A DNA stretch of 64,000 bases from Sphingomonas sp. S-NIH.Pt15_0812 (GTDB lineage Bacteria > Pseudomonadota > Alphaproteobacteria > Sphingomonadales > Sphingomonadaceae), in NCBI RefSeq assembly GCF_003951315.1, contig NZ_QLJH01000023.1, positions 1 to 64,000 of the forward strand, given 5' to 3'. Of the stretch, positions 52,076 to 61,068 are shown in pieces. The position numbers were made by a program, and so were the translations under genes. The number at the start of each line of letters is the position of its first letter. Position 1 is the first letter of the stretch. The notes beneath the pieces are model-generated. The model saw nothing but the letters and a program-made list of their open reading frames with translations. It made no database searches and was not told where the DNA came from.

Positions 52076-52824
52076 TCGGGATAGGCGGGCGTCCAGCCGA
52101 GCACGCGCTTGGCCTTGCCGTTCGCCACCAGCCGCCGCTCCGCATAGAAGCCGCGCGCCATGCGCGGCAGCGCCTCGACCGGGCGCACCGGCGGCACCGG
52201 CATCCCCAGCAGGGCGGCGGCATATTCGGTGACGGCATTGGGCGAGACGGGGTGGTCGTCGGTCAGGTTATAGGCCCCCGGCGGCGCGTCGAAGCCCGCG
52301 ATCACGCCCGACACGATGTCGTCGACATGGATGCGGCTGAACAGATTGTCGGCGTCGGTCCGATGCGCCGTGCCCGCCCGCACCCGGTCGAGCGGCGAGC
52401 GGCCGGGGCCGTAGATGCCGGGCAGGCGGAACACATGCGCGCCCCGCTCCAGCCACGCCGCGTCCGCCGCCGCGCGCGCCGAGCGCCGCCCGGTGCCGGT
52501 CGGCGCGGTTTCGTCCACCCAGCCGCCCTCCGCATCGCCATAGACGCCGGTCGAGGACAGATAGCCCAGCCACTTGCCGGCCAGCCCGTCGCCATATTGC
52601 GCCAGCACCGGATCGCCCGCCGCCTCGTCCGGCGGGATCGAGGCGAGCACATGGCTCGCCGCCGCCAGCGCGGGCCGCACCGCGGCCGCATCGTCGAAGC
52701 GCAGGCTTCCGTCGCGGCCATCGCGGGTGGTGCCCGCCACCACCCAGCCCTCCGCGTCCAGCCGCGCCGCCAGTCGCCCGGCGCTATAGCCCAGGCCGAA
52801 GACCAGCAGCCGCCGGCCGCTCAT
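51985..52824 (-). CDS. NAD-binding epimerase-like protein (YeeZ-like extended SDR)
   Basis: A 279-residue Rossmann protein: RRLLVFGLGYSAGRLAARLD (a variant GxGxxxG), YLSSTGVYGDAEGGWVDETA, FRLPGIYGPGRSPLDRVRAG and NLFSRIHVDDIVSGVIAGFD. The usual YxxxK is not clear, as in YeeZ-type relatives, so catalysis is uncertain. ATG at 52822-52824 overlaps the aminopeptidase N stop (ATGA). After YPDYRAGLRA the frame runs on for about 23 alanine/serine/proline-rich residues, all within the 3' end of the opposing transporter gene. Confidence 0.8.
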   Translation of the reverse strand: MSGRRLLVFGLGYSAGRLAARLDAEGWVVAGTTRDGRDGSLRFDDAAAVRPALAAASHVLASIPPDEAAGDPVLAQYGDGLAGKWLGYLSSTGVYGDAEGGWVDETAPTGTGRRSARAAADAAWLERGAHVFRLPGIYGPGRSPLDRVRAGTAHRTDADNLFSRIHVDDIVSGVIAGFDAPPGAYNLTDDHPVSPNAVTEYAAALLGMPVPPVRPVEALPRMARGFYAERRLVANGKAKRVLGWTPAYPDYRAGLRAVSATTSPAPASAAPPAASGDQR

Positions 52825-55415
52825 CCGGCCAGGCTCTTCGACGCCTGTTCGAACAGGTCCCTGGACAGGCCGGGCTGCGCGACGATCCGCTCCAGCTCGG
52901 CGCGCATGAGGGCGGCGCGCGACGCATCGAAGCGCCGCCAGCGGCCGAGCGGCGGCAGCAGCTTGGCGGCGGTCTGCGGATTGAGCCGGTCGAGCTGGAG
53001 CAGCTGATCGGCCAGGAAGCGATAGCCCGCCCCGTCCGCCCGGTTGAACGCGCGCTGGTTGACTCCGAATGCGCCGACCAGCGCGCGGGCGCGATTGGGG
53101 TTGGCGAGGGTGAAATCGGGATGCCGGGCCAGCGCCACCACCGCGTCGGCGGCATCGTCGCGGGTCGACAGCGCCTGGGTCTGAAACCATTTGTCGATGA
53201 CCAGGCTGTTGCCGGCATAGCGGCGGTAAAAGGCCTCCAGCGCCGCCAGCCGCTCGGCGAAGTCGCCATTGGCCAGCGTGTTGAGCGCCGCCTGCCGGTC
53301 GGTCATATTGTCCGCCGCCTCGAACTGCCGCCACGCCAAGGCGCCGATGTCCGCCGCGCCCGACGCCGCCAGATAGCCGAGCGCGACGTTGCGCAGCCGC
53401 CGCCTGCCCTTGGCCTCGGGCGAATAGACATAGCCGCCCTGTTCGTTCGCCGTGTGGAGATGCGCCCAGCGATCGTGCAGCGCCTCGCCCAGGGTCCGGC
53501 GCAGCGCCTCGCGCGCCTGATGGATCGCCTCCGGGTCGACCTCGGCCAACTGGTCGCCGACGAACGCCTCGGACGGCAGCAGCACCGCCTCCGCCACGAA
53601 GGCGCGATCGAGCTCGGGATCGTCCAGCGTATTGGCGACCGCGTCGACCACCGCCTTGAACCGCTCCTCGCCAGACACGGTGGCCGCGACCAGCGTGTCG
53701 AGCATCAGCTGCTGCATCGCCTCGTAGCGGGCGAAGGGATCGTCGTCCTTGGCCGACAGGAAGGCGAGATCGGCGGCGCTGCGGTCGCTCTCCACCACCA
53801 CGGGGGCGGAGAAGCCGCGATTGATCGACAGTATCGGCCGCTCGGTCACCGCCTCGAACACCAATGTCTCGTCCGTCGCGTCGAGCAGGACCAGCCGCTC
53901 CTCGGTCAGCGGGCGCCCGGTCTCCGCGCCGAACAGGCGGAGCTTGAGCGGCAGGACCATCGGCTCCTTGATCGGCTGGCCCGGGGTGGCGGGGACATGC
54001 TGCGCCAGTCGCAGCGTCGCGCGGCCGCCGCCGGCGCTGTGCGACAGGCTGGCGGAGATGCGCGGCGTGCCGGCCTGGCTGTACCACAGGCGGAAGCGCG
54101 ACAGGTCGCGCCCGCTCGCCCGCTCCATGCACCGCACGAAATCCTCGCAGGTCGCGGCGGTGCCGTCATACTCGCGGAAATACAGGTCGGTGGCGGCGCG
54201 GAAGTCGGTCGGCCCCAATATGGTCGCCATCATCCGGATCAGCTCGGCGCCCTTGTTGTAGATGGTCGCCGTGTAGAAGTTGCTGATCTCCTGATAGGCG
54301 TCGGGCCGCACCGGATGCGCGAGCGGCCCGGCATCCTCGGGGAACTGGCTGGCGCGCAGGCCGCGCACATCCTCGATCCGCTTGACCGCCGCCGAACCCT
54401 GGTCGGCGGAGAAGTTCTGGTCGCGATAGACGGTGAAGCCCTCCTTCAGGGAGAGCTGGAACCAGTCGCGGCAGGTGATGCGGTTGCCCGTCCAGTTGTG
54501 GAAATATTCATGCGCCACCACCGCCGCGATCGCGTCATAGTCGTAATCGGTGGCGGTGTCGGGATCGGCGAGGATGTAGCGGCTGTTGAAGATGTTCAGC
54601 CCCTTATTCTCCATCGCGCCGAAGTTGAAATCGTCGACCGCGACGATGTTGAACACGTCGAGATCATATTCGCGGCCATAGACCCGCTCGTCCCAGGCCA
54701 TCGACAGCTTCAAGGCGTGGAGCGCATGGTCGGTGCGCGGCAGGTCGGCGGCGCGCACCCAGATGCCGAGTTCCACCTCGCGGCCCGACTGGGTGGTGAA
54801 CGACCCGCGATTGACCGCCAGATCGCCCGCGACCAGCGCGAACAGATAGCTGGGCTTGGGAAAGGGATCGTTCCATTCGGCCCAGTGGCGGCCATCGTCC
54901 AGATCGCCCTTCGCCACCGGATCGCCGTTGGACAACAGCACCGGATAGCGCGCCTTGTCCGCCGTCATCCGCACCGTATAGCGGCTGAGCACGTCGGGCC
55001 GGTCGGGGAAATAGGTGATCCGGCGGAACCCCTCCGCCTCGCATTGCGTGCAGAGGATGCCGCCGCTGGCATAAAGGCCCATCAACTGCGTGTTGCGGTC
55101 GGGCGCGATCTCCACCTCGGTCTCGACGACATGCGCATCGCCCGTCAGCGGCACGACCAGTGTCTCGCCCTCCAGCGTCCAGTCCTCGACCGCCACGCCA
55201 TCGACACGCACCGCCAGCACGCGATGCCCCGCGCCGTCGAGCCGCAGCGCGCCGGCATCCGCAGCGTTCCGCGTCACGGTCAGCGTGGCATGGACGCGCG
55301 TCGCGGCGGGATCGAGGTCGAAGTCGAGCCGAGTCTCGGGCACCATCCAGGCCGGCGGGCGATAGTCGCCACGGTGGATCGTCTGGGGTGCGGCGAGGCT
55401 GTTGGGCATGTCCAT
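52821..55415 (-). CDS. pepN: Aminopeptidase N (M1 family)
   Basis: An 864-residue M1 zinc aminopeptidase: VDDFNFGAMENKGLNIFNSR (exopeptidase GAMEN), VVAHEYFHNWTGNRITCRDW (HExxH zinc site) followed by the third zinc ligand in LKEGFTVYRDQ, and the C-terminal helical domain typical of the proteobacterial PepN type. It trims N-terminal residues from peptides in the cytoplasm. The start is the ATG at 55413-55415 (next ATG two codons later); a longer frame upstream lacks family features. The epimerase-like gene overlaps its stop. Confidence 0.95.
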   Translation of the reverse strand: MDMPNSLAAPQTIHRGDYRPPAWMVPETRLDFDLDPAATRVHATLTVTRNAADAGALRLDGAGHRVLAVRVDGVAVEDWTLEGETLVVPLTGDAHVVETEVEIAPDRNTQLMGLYASGGILCTQCEAEGFRRITYFPDRPDVLSRYTVRMTADKARYPVLLSNGDPVAKGDLDDGRHWAEWNDPFPKPSYLFALVAGDLAVNRGSFTTQSGREVELGIWVRAADLPRTDHALHALKLSMAWDERVYGREYDLDVFNIVAVDDFNFGAMENKGLNIFNSRYILADPDTATDYDYDAIAAVVAHEYFHNWTGNRITCRDWFQLSLKEGFTVYRDQNFSADQGSAAVKRIEDVRGLRASQFPEDAGPLAHPVRPDAYQEISNFYTATIYNKGAELIRMMATILGPTDFRAATDLYFREYDGTAATCEDFVRCMERASGRDLSRFRLWYSQAGTPRISASLSHSAGGGRATLRLAQHVPATPGQPIKEPMVLPLKLRLFGAETGRPLTEERLVLLDATDETLVFEAVTERPILSINRGFSAPVVVESDRSAADLAFLSAKDDDPFARYEAMQQLMLDTLVAATVSGEERFKAVVDAVANTLDDPELDRAFVAEAVLLPSEAFVGDQLAEVDPEAIHQAREALRRTLGEALHDRWAHLHTANEQGGYVYSPEAKGRRRLRNVALGYLAASGAADIGALAWRQFEAADNMTDRQAALNTLANGDFAERLAALEAFYRRYAGNSLVIDKWFQTQALSTRDDAADAVVALARHPDFTLANPNRARALVGAFGVNQRAFNRADGAGYRFLADQLLQLDRLNPQTAAKLLPPLGRWRRFDASRAALMRAELERIVAQPGLSRDLFEQASKSLAG

Positions 55416-55519
55416 GTCGCTAGTTATAGTCGGCGCGCGCAATGGTTCCATCGCCTTGCGTCGCGCTTGCGACGCCGGATCGCTGTGATAGTCACGCATG
55501 AGACCAGTAAGGATTGAGG

Positions 55520-57253
55520 ATGCACGCTTTTCCGGCCGCGCTCGTGGCCATGGCCCTTTCCACCAGCGCCATGGCGCAGACCGTGCCGCCCAGCGCGACC
55601 CGGGCCGCGCCCGCGCCGGCCGCCGCCGGCACCCAGCAACAAGGGGGCACGCCCGCCCCGGCCAAGCCCGATCCGGCCGCGCTCAACGCCCACCTCGCCG
55701 CGCCGCTGCCCGCCGACCAGGCGGCGATGAAGGCGCATGTCCTGTTCCTGGCCTCCGACGCGATGAAGGGGCGCGAGGCAGGCAGCCCGGAATTCGACAT
55801 CGCCGCGCAATATGTCGCCGCGCAATTCTATGCGGCCGGCCTGCGCCCCGGCGGCGACCAGGGCGGCTATCTGCAACGCGTGCCGCTGGTCCGCTACAAG
55901 GCGGATGGCCAGGGACGCTTCGTGCTGACCCCCGCCAGGGGCGCACCACAGCCGCTGGTGTTCGGCCAGGACTACATCCCCGCCCCCGACGCCACGCACC
56001 GGGAAGCCAGCCTGTCCGCGCCGGTCGTGTTCGTCGGCCATGGCATCGATGCGCCGCAATATGGCCATGACGATTTCAAGGGCGTCGACGTGCGCGGCAA
56101 GATCGTGCTGTTCTTCGCCGGCGCGCCCGCGCGCTTCGACGGCGAGGAACGCGCCTTTTTCGGCTCGCCCCAGACCAAGCTGCGCACCGCCGCCGCGCAT
56201 GGCGCGGTCGGTGCGATCCAGCTCGCCAGCGCGACGCTGACCCCGGAGGCGATGGCGAAGCTGGCGGAGAATTACGACCGCCCGCGCATGACCTGGGCCC
56301 GGCCCGACGGCACCGGCAATGGCGAGTCGATCGCGATGCTCGGCACGCTGAGCCCGGCCGGCGCGGCCAAGCTGTTCGCCGGCGCGCGCACCCCCTGGAG
56401 CAAGATCGTCGCCCAGGCCGCGAAGACGCCCCCCCGTTACCGGTCGGTCGCGTTGCCCGGCACGCTGGCGGTGGCGACGAAGACCGGCATCACGCCCGTC
56501 GACAGCAGCAATGTCGTCGGCCTGATCCCCGGCAGCGATCCGGCGCTGAAGGACCAGGTGGTGGTGCTGTCCGCGCATCTCGACCATATCGGCGTCGGCA
56601 CGCCGGTGAACGGCGACGCGATCAACAATGGCGCGCTCGACAATGCGATCGGCATCGCCAGCCTGATCGAGGAGGCCCGCCGCTTCAAGACCGACGGCAC
56701 CGCGCCCAAGCGCACGCTGATGTTCCTGGCGGTGACCGGCGAGGAGAAGGGTCTGGTCGGCTCCGATTATTTCACCAACCACCCGACCGTGCCGCTCGAC
56801 CACATCGTCGCCGACGTCAATCTCGACATGCCGATCCTGCTCTATCCGTTCGAGGACATGATCGTGTACGGCGCCGACCGGTCGACGCTGGGGCCGATCG
56901 TGCGCCGCGCGGTGAACAGCGCGGGCGTCGACCTGTCGCCCGATCCGATGCCGGAACAGGGCATCTTCGTCCGCTCCGACCATTTCCGCTTCGTGCAGAA
57001 GGGCATCCCCTCGGTCTTCCTGTGGCCGGGGCAGAAGGGACCGGGCAAGGCGGCGGTCGAGCATTTCATGTCGACCAACTACCACAAGCCGTCCGACGAC
57101 CTGACCCAGCCGACCCTGTGGGACCAGGGCGTCCGCTTCGTCGACGTCAACTATCGCATCGCGCGCGAGATCGCCGACGGCGCGGAGCGGCCGCTGTGGA
57201 ATCGCGGCGACTATTTCGGGCGGCTGTACAAGGGTCCGACCGCGGCGAAGTAA
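55520..57253 (+). CDS. M28 family metallopeptidase with PA insert, exported
   Basis: A 577-residue protein with a signal peptide (LVAMALSTSAMAQ) and an alanine/proline-rich linker. A PA-type domain (VFVGHGIDAPQYGHDDFKGV) precedes the M28 core: VVVLSAHLDHIGVGTP, INNGALDNAIGIASLIEEAR, MFLAVTGEEKGLVGSDYF (catalytic and metal Glu), DVNLDMPILLYP and the last zinc ligand in MSTNYHKPSDDL. It acts in the periplasm or outside on peptides. ATG at 55520 has GGATTGAGG upstream. Confidence 0.9.
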   Translation: MHAFPAALVAMALSTSAMAQTVPPSATRAAPAPAAAGTQQQGGTPAPAKPDPAALNAHLAAPLPADQAAMKAHVLFLASDAMKGREAGSPEFDIAAQYVAAQFYAAGLRPGGDQGGYLQRVPLVRYKADGQGRFVLTPARGAPQPLVFGQDYIPAPDATHREASLSAPVVFVGHGIDAPQYGHDDFKGVDVRGKIVLFFAGAPARFDGEERAFFGSPQTKLRTAAAHGAVGAIQLASATLTPEAMAKLAENYDRPRMTWARPDGTGNGESIAMLGTLSPAGAAKLFAGARTPWSKIVAQAAKTPPRYRSVALPGTLAVATKTGITPVDSSNVVGLIPGSDPALKDQVVVLSAHLDHIGVGTPVNGDAINNGALDNAIGIASLIEEARRFKTDGTAPKRTLMFLAVTGEEKGLVGSDYFTNHPTVPLDHIVADVNLDMPILLYPFEDMIVYGADRSTLGPIVRRAVNSAGVDLSPDPMPEQGIFVRSDHFRFVQKGIPSVFLWPGQKGPGKAAVEHFMSTNYHKPSDDLTQPTLWDQGVRFVDVNYRIAREIADGAERPLWNRGDYFGRLYKGPTAAK

Positions 57254-57262
57254 GCCCCTCCT

Positions 57263-57286
57263 GTTCCCCGGCGAAGGTCGGGGAAC
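57263..57286. repeat. REP-like hairpin between convergent genes
   Basis: GTTCCCCG and CGGGGAAC pair around GCGAAGGT. It lies between the converging M28 peptidase and crotonase genes and belongs to the same family as the hairpins at 33.0 and 62.3 kb. It has no T-run but could still help end transcription in both directions. Confidence 0.7.
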
Positions 57287-57299
57287 GGGAAGGATGGGA

Positions 57300-58106
57300 T
57301 CAACCGTCGCGAAACCGCGCCGCGCGCTTCTCCATGTTCGCCATCACCTGCTCGCGCTGGTTGGCGGAGCCGAGTAGCCGCACCTGTTCGTCGCTTTCCG
57401 CCCGGAGGATCGTCGCCGCGTCACCGTCCGCCGCGACCGCGAACAACCGCTTGGCGGCGCGGATCGCGTCCGGGTTGCGGCCGGCGATGGCCCGGCACAG
57501 CGCCTGCGCCTCCGCCAGCGGATCGGTGGCGATGCGGGTGGCGAAGCCCATCGCCACCGCCTCCGCCCCGTCGAACTCGCGCGCGGTGAAGATGCATTCG
57601 CGCAGCACGTCGTCGCGCACCGTGCCCCGCCACAGCGCGAAGCCGGCCATGTCCGGCACGATGCCCCAATGCAGCTCGCGCACCGACAGCCGCGCGTCGC
57701 CCGCGACCAGCCGGATGTCCGCGCCGCTGGCGACCTGCAACCCGCCGCCCAGCACCACGCCGTGCAGCGCCGCGACCACCGGCTGCGGCAGCGTCCGCCA
57801 GCCCCAGGCGACCTGCTGCGCCAGATTGGCGAGGCCGTGCGTCCGCTCGGTGGTCAGCAATCCGCCGGTGCCGCCGGTCGCCATGCCGGCCATGCCCGCC
57901 ATCGCCGCCATGTCGAGCCCGGCGCAAAAGCCCCGCCCCTCGCCCGACAGCAGGACGCAGCGCACGTCGGTCGCCTCCGCCAGTCGCGCGATCACCGCCG
58001 CCAGCGCCTCGAACATCGCCGGGTCGAGCGCGTTGAGCTTGTCGGCCCGAGTCAGCCGGACATGCGCGATCCCGTCCGCGATGGTCAGTGCGACCCGATC
58101 GGTCAT
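57300..58106 (-). CDS. Enoyl-CoA hydratase/isomerase (crotonase) family protein
   Basis: A 268-residue crotonase-fold protein: IAHVRLTRADKLNALDPAMF, SGEGRGFCAGLDMAAMAG (oxyanion-hole strand), and PQPVVAALHGVVLGGGLQVA. The second catalytic glutamate position is replaced by aspartate/histidine-like residues in RLSVRELHWGIVPDMAG, where E-L-H-W-G-I resembles isomerase-type members. It probably acts on an acyl-CoA. It converges with the M28 peptidase gene. Confidence 0.85.
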   Translation of the reverse strand: MTDRVALTIADGIAHVRLTRADKLNALDPAMFEALAAVIARLAEATDVRCVLLSGEGRGFCAGLDMAAMAGMAGMATGGTGGLLTTERTHGLANLAQQVAWGWRTLPQPVVAALHGVVLGGGLQVASGADIRLVAGDARLSVRELHWGIVPDMAGFALWRGTVRDDVLRECIFTAREFDGAEAVAMGFATRIATDPLAEAQALCRAIAGRNPDAIRAAKRLFAVAADGDAATILRAESDEQVRLLGSANQREQVMANMEKRAARFRDG

Positions 58107-58216
58107 GGCCTAGTCTTCTCCTGCTATTCCCCGAGTGTGACGCCTCGCCCCGCCGGTGTCGAGAGGCGGGCCGGCGGTGCTTGCGCGCGACCGCCCGGGC
58201 CGCCTACCAAAGCGTC

Positions 58217-58657
58217 ATGACCGCGTTCGACCCCGCCCGCTTCACCCGGCTGGACCATTATGGCCATGGCGGCCGATTGGGCATCCGCTACCACGCCAAG
58301 GCGGACCAGTGGGTGGAACTGGCCCTGCCCTATGCCGCCGATCAGGTCGGCGACCCCGCCACCGGCATCCTGGCGTCCGGCCCGATCGTCACGCTGATGG
58401 ACATGGCGACCAGCATGGCGGTGTGGACCCGTCGCGGCGTCTTCGCGCCCCATGCGACGCTCGACCTGCGCGTCGACTATCTGCGCCCCGCCACGCCGGG
58501 CGGGACGGTGATCGGGCGCGGCGAATGCTACCGGCTGGCGCGCTCGGTCGCCTTCGTGCGCGGCATCGCCTATCATACCGATCCGGACGACCCGATCGCG
58601 CATGTCGCCGGCACCTTCATGCTGATGGATGCGCCGGCGAAGGGGGCGGCGGCATGA
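58217..58657 (+). CDS. PaaI-type acyl-CoA thioesterase (hotdog fold)
   Basis: A 146-residue hotdog protein: GILASGPIVTLMDMATSMAV (the helix with the catalytic Asp position), THATLDLRVDYLRPATPGGT-like stretch and CYRLARSVAFVRGIAYHTDP. It hydrolyses acyl-CoA thioesters. ATG at 58217 is the start of the family match. The next gene, another hotdog protein, overlaps its stop by ATGA, so the two may work as a pair. Confidence 0.83.
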   Translation: MTAFDPARFTRLDHYGHGGRLGIRYHAKADQWVELALPYAADQVGDPATGILASGPIVTLMDMATSMAVWTRRGVFAPHATLDLRVDYLRPATPGGTVIGRGECYRLARSVAFVRGIAYHTDPDDPIAHVAGTFMLMDAPAKGAAA

Positions 58658-59037
58658 CCCTGCCGCCCTATGCGGCGCTGCTCGGCATGACCGTCGAGGA
58701 CCAGGCGGACGGCGCGCCGGTGCTGCTATTGCCGTTCGGTGAGCCGGTGCTGGGACGCCCCGGCTTCGTCCATGGCGGCGCGATCGCCGGCCTCCTGGAG
58801 ATGGCGGCGATCGCCGCGCTCGACCAAGCGTTGCAGGCGGAAGGCGGCGGCCGGATCAAGCCGATCACGGTGACGGTCGACTATATGCGCGGCGGGCGCG
58901 AGCGGCCGACCCGTGGGATCGGCACGGTCACGCGGCTCGGCACCCGCATCGCCAATGTCGAGGCCGTCGCCTGGCAGGAGGACCGCACCCGCCCGATCGC
59001 GGCGGCGCGGCTCAACTATCTGATCGAACGGCCCTGA
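58654..59037 (+). CDS. Second PaaI-type thioesterase (hotdog fold)
   Basis: A 127-residue hotdog protein: FGEPVLGRPGFVHGGAIAGL (the HGG motif), LEMAAIAALDQAL, and ITVTVDYMRGGRERPTRGIG. HGG-x-x-x-x-L/E is typical of PaaI thioesterases. It is translationally coupled to the preceding thioesterase and converges with mscL, ten bases away. Confidence 0.85.
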   Translation: MTLPPYAALLGMTVEDQADGAPVLLLPFGEPVLGRPGFVHGGAIAGLLEMAAIAALDQALQAEGGGRIKPITVTVDYMRGGRERPTRGIGTVTRLGTRIANVEAVAWQEDRTRPIAAARLNYLIERP

Positions 59038-59046
59038 CGCCCCGGC

Positions 59047-59478
59047 TCAGACGCGCGGCCGGCCCTTCAGCTCGTCGCGGATCTCGCGCAGCAGCGTGAC
59101 GTCGGCCGGCTCGACCGGGGCGGCGACCTCGGGCTTGGGCATCAGCTTGTTCACCGAGCGCACGATCAGGAAGATGATGAAGGCGACGATCACGAAATTG
59201 ACCGCCTGGGTGATGAACTCGCCATAGCCGAGCAGCGGCACGCCCGCCTTCTTCAGCGCGGCATAGTCGGACGATCCCTGCAGCGCGGCGGGCACCGGCC
59301 CCAATGTCAGAAAGTAGCTGGAGAAGTCGAGGCCGCCAAAGACCTTGCCGATCACCGGCATCAGCACATCTTCGGTCAGCGAGGTCACGATCCGGCCGAA
59401 CGCCGCGCCGATGATGACGGCCACGGCGAGGTCAAGGACATTGCCACGCGCAATGAACGTCTTGAATTCCTTGAGCAT
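59047..59478 (-). CDS. mscL: Large-conductance mechanosensitive channel
   Basis: A 143-residue MscL: MLKEFKTFIARGNVLDLAVA, VIIGAAFGRIVTSLTEDVLM (pore-lining first helix with the AAFGRIV motif), a periplasmic loop, VNFVIVAFIIFLIVRSVNKL (second helix), then a cytoplasmic helix ending LLREIRDELKGR. It opens under membrane tension to release solutes during osmotic downshock. The length and all landmarks are normal. Confidence 0.97.
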   Translation of the reverse strand: MLKEFKTFIARGNVLDLAVAVIIGAAFGRIVTSLTEDVLMPVIGKVFGGLDFSSYFLTLGPVPAALQGSSDYAALKKAGVPLLGYGEFITQAVNFVIVAFIIFLIVRSVNKLMPKPEVAAPVEPADVTLLREIRDELKGRPRV

Positions 59479-59584
59479 CTTTCTTCCCCTTGCACCGAAT
59501 CCCGATCTGGAGCGTAATCGCCGAAACCCTCTTCGCCAAGCGATACGGGTGTCCTATATGGCTAGGACAGATAGAGGAGGCTTC

Positions 59585-60178
59585 ATGTCGCGTCGTTTCA
59601 TGCCGGTCGTACCTGCCCTGGTGGCGGTCGCCACCCTGTCGGGTTGCGGAATCAACAGCATCCCGACGGCCGAGGAGAATGCCAAGGCGCGCTGGGCGGA
59701 CGTGCAGAACCAGTATCAGCGCCGCGCCGACCTGATCCCCAACCTGGTCTCGACGGTGAAGGCCGCCGGCGCGCAGGAAAAGGACATCCTGACCGAGGTG
59801 ACGCGCGCCCGCGCCGCCGCCAACCAGGTGCAGCTGAGCGGCGACGACCTGACCGACCCGGCCAAGCTGGCCAATTTCGAGCGCGCGCAGAGCGCGGTGA
59901 CGCTCAACCTGCAACGCCTGCAGGAGGCCTATCCCGAGCTGAAGAGCCAGGGCAACTACACCACGCTGATGAGCCAGCTGGAGGGGACGGAGAACCGCAT
60001 CACCATCGCCCGGCAGGACTACAACAAGGCGGTGCAGGAGTATAACACGCGCATCCGCACCTTCCCCGACGCGGTCGGCGCGCGCATCTTCTACGGCGCC
60101 AAGCCGATCGTGCCGTTCACCGCGACCTCGCAGAACGCCGACACCGCGCCGAGCGTCAATTTCGGGAATGCGAGCTGA
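59585..60178 (+). CDS. lemA: LemA family lipoprotein
   Basis: A 197-residue protein with a lipoprotein-like signal (LVAVATLSGCGINSIPT), then the LemA domain: AKARWADVQNQYQRRADLIP, NLVSTVKAAGAQEKDILTEV, ARIFYGAKPIVPF. It is a helical-bundle membrane-associated protein of unclear function, usually encoded with TPM-domain proteins, as here. The next gene starts five bases after its stop. Confidence 0.93.
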   Translation: MSRRFMPVVPALVAVATLSGCGINSIPTAEENAKARWADVQNQYQRRADLIPNLVSTVKAAGAQEKDILTEVTRARAAANQVQLSGDDLTDPAKLANFERAQSAVTLNLQRLQEAYPELKSQGNYTTLMSQLEGTENRITIARQDYNKAVQEYNTRIRTFPDAVGARIFYGAKPIVPFTATSQNADTAPSVNFGNAS

Positions 60179-60183
60179 CCGGC

Positions 60184-61068
60184 ATGATCCGCTGGCTGGC
60201 GGCGCTGCTCCTGCTGCTCACCGCGCAGGTCGCGGTGGCGCAGACCTTCCCGAAATTCACGGGGCTGGTCGTCGACCAGGCGAATGTCCTGTCGCCGGCC
60301 GAGCGCGCCGCGCTGACGCAGAAGCTGGAAGCGCTGCAACGCGATACCAAGCGGCAGCTGGTGGTGGTGACGGTGCCCGATACGCAGGGCTATCCGTTGC
60401 CGGACTATGGCTATCAGCTCGGCCGGGCCTGGGGCGTCGGACTGGAGGGCGCGGAAAACGGCGCCATCCTGCTGCTCGCACCGGGCAATCCCGCCGGCCA
60501 GCGTGGTCCCAGGATCGAGGTGGGGCGCGGGCTGGAACCGATCCTGACCGACGCCCTGTCCAGCGTCATCGTCTACCAGACGATGCTGCCGCTGATCCGC
60601 GACGGCAAGGTGCCGCAGGCGATCGAAGCGGGCACCGACCAGATCGTCGCCCAGCTGCGCGCCAGTCCCGAGGAGGCCAAGGCCAAGACCGACGCCGCCA
60701 TCGCCAAGTTCGATCGCGAGCATCGCCGCCGCCCGCAGGGCAGCGGCGGCGTGCCGGTGGCGCTGGTCTTCTGGCTGATCATCCTGGCGTTCGTCGTCCT
60801 GCCGATGATCTTCCGGCGCGGCGGGCGCGGACAGCGCTATCGCCGGGGCCCATGGGACGATCGGTCGGCTGGTTCCGGCTCGACCCTGCCCATCGTCCTG
60901 TGGGGCATCGCCAACGAGATCGGCCGCTCGCGGGGCGGCGGCTTCGGCGGTGGCTTCGGCGGCGGGGGCGGTGATGGCGGCGGTTCCGATGGCAGTTGGG
61001 GCGGCGGCGGGTTCACCGGCGGCGGCGGCGGCGATTTCGGCGGCGGCGGCGCTTCGGGGGATTGGTGA
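60184..61068 (+). CDS. TPM-domain protein with glycine-rich tail (YgcG family)
   Basis: A 294-residue protein: signal peptide (LLLLTAQVAVAQTF), a TPM domain (FTGLVVDQANVLSPAERAAL, YPLPDYGYQLGRAWGVGLEG, ILLLAPGNPAGQ, RIEVGRGLEPILTDALSSVI), one membrane helix (VALVFWLIILAFVVLPMIF) and a glycine-rich tail of about 50 residues. It is thought to act at the membrane together with LemA. It overlaps the next gene by one base (TGATG). Confidence 0.9.
   Translation: MIRWLAALLLLLTAQVAVAQTFPKFTGLVVDQANVLSPAERAALTQKLEALQRDTKRQLVVVTVPDTQGYPLPDYGYQLGRAWGVGLEGAENGAILLLAPGNPAGQRGPRIEVGRGLEPILTDALSSVIVYQTMLPLIRDGKVPQAIEAGTDQIVAQLRASPEEAKAKTDAAIAKFDREHRRRPQGSGGVPVALVFWLIILAFVVLPMIFRRGGRGQRYRRGPWDDRSAGSGSTLPIVLWGIANEIGRSRGGGFGGGFGGGGGDGGGSDGSWGGGGFTGGGGGDFGGGGASGDW

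Noticed and set aside
53121..55517. Plus-strand open frame opposite pepN
   Set aside because: Antisense shadow; pepN on the other strand has all M1 motifs.
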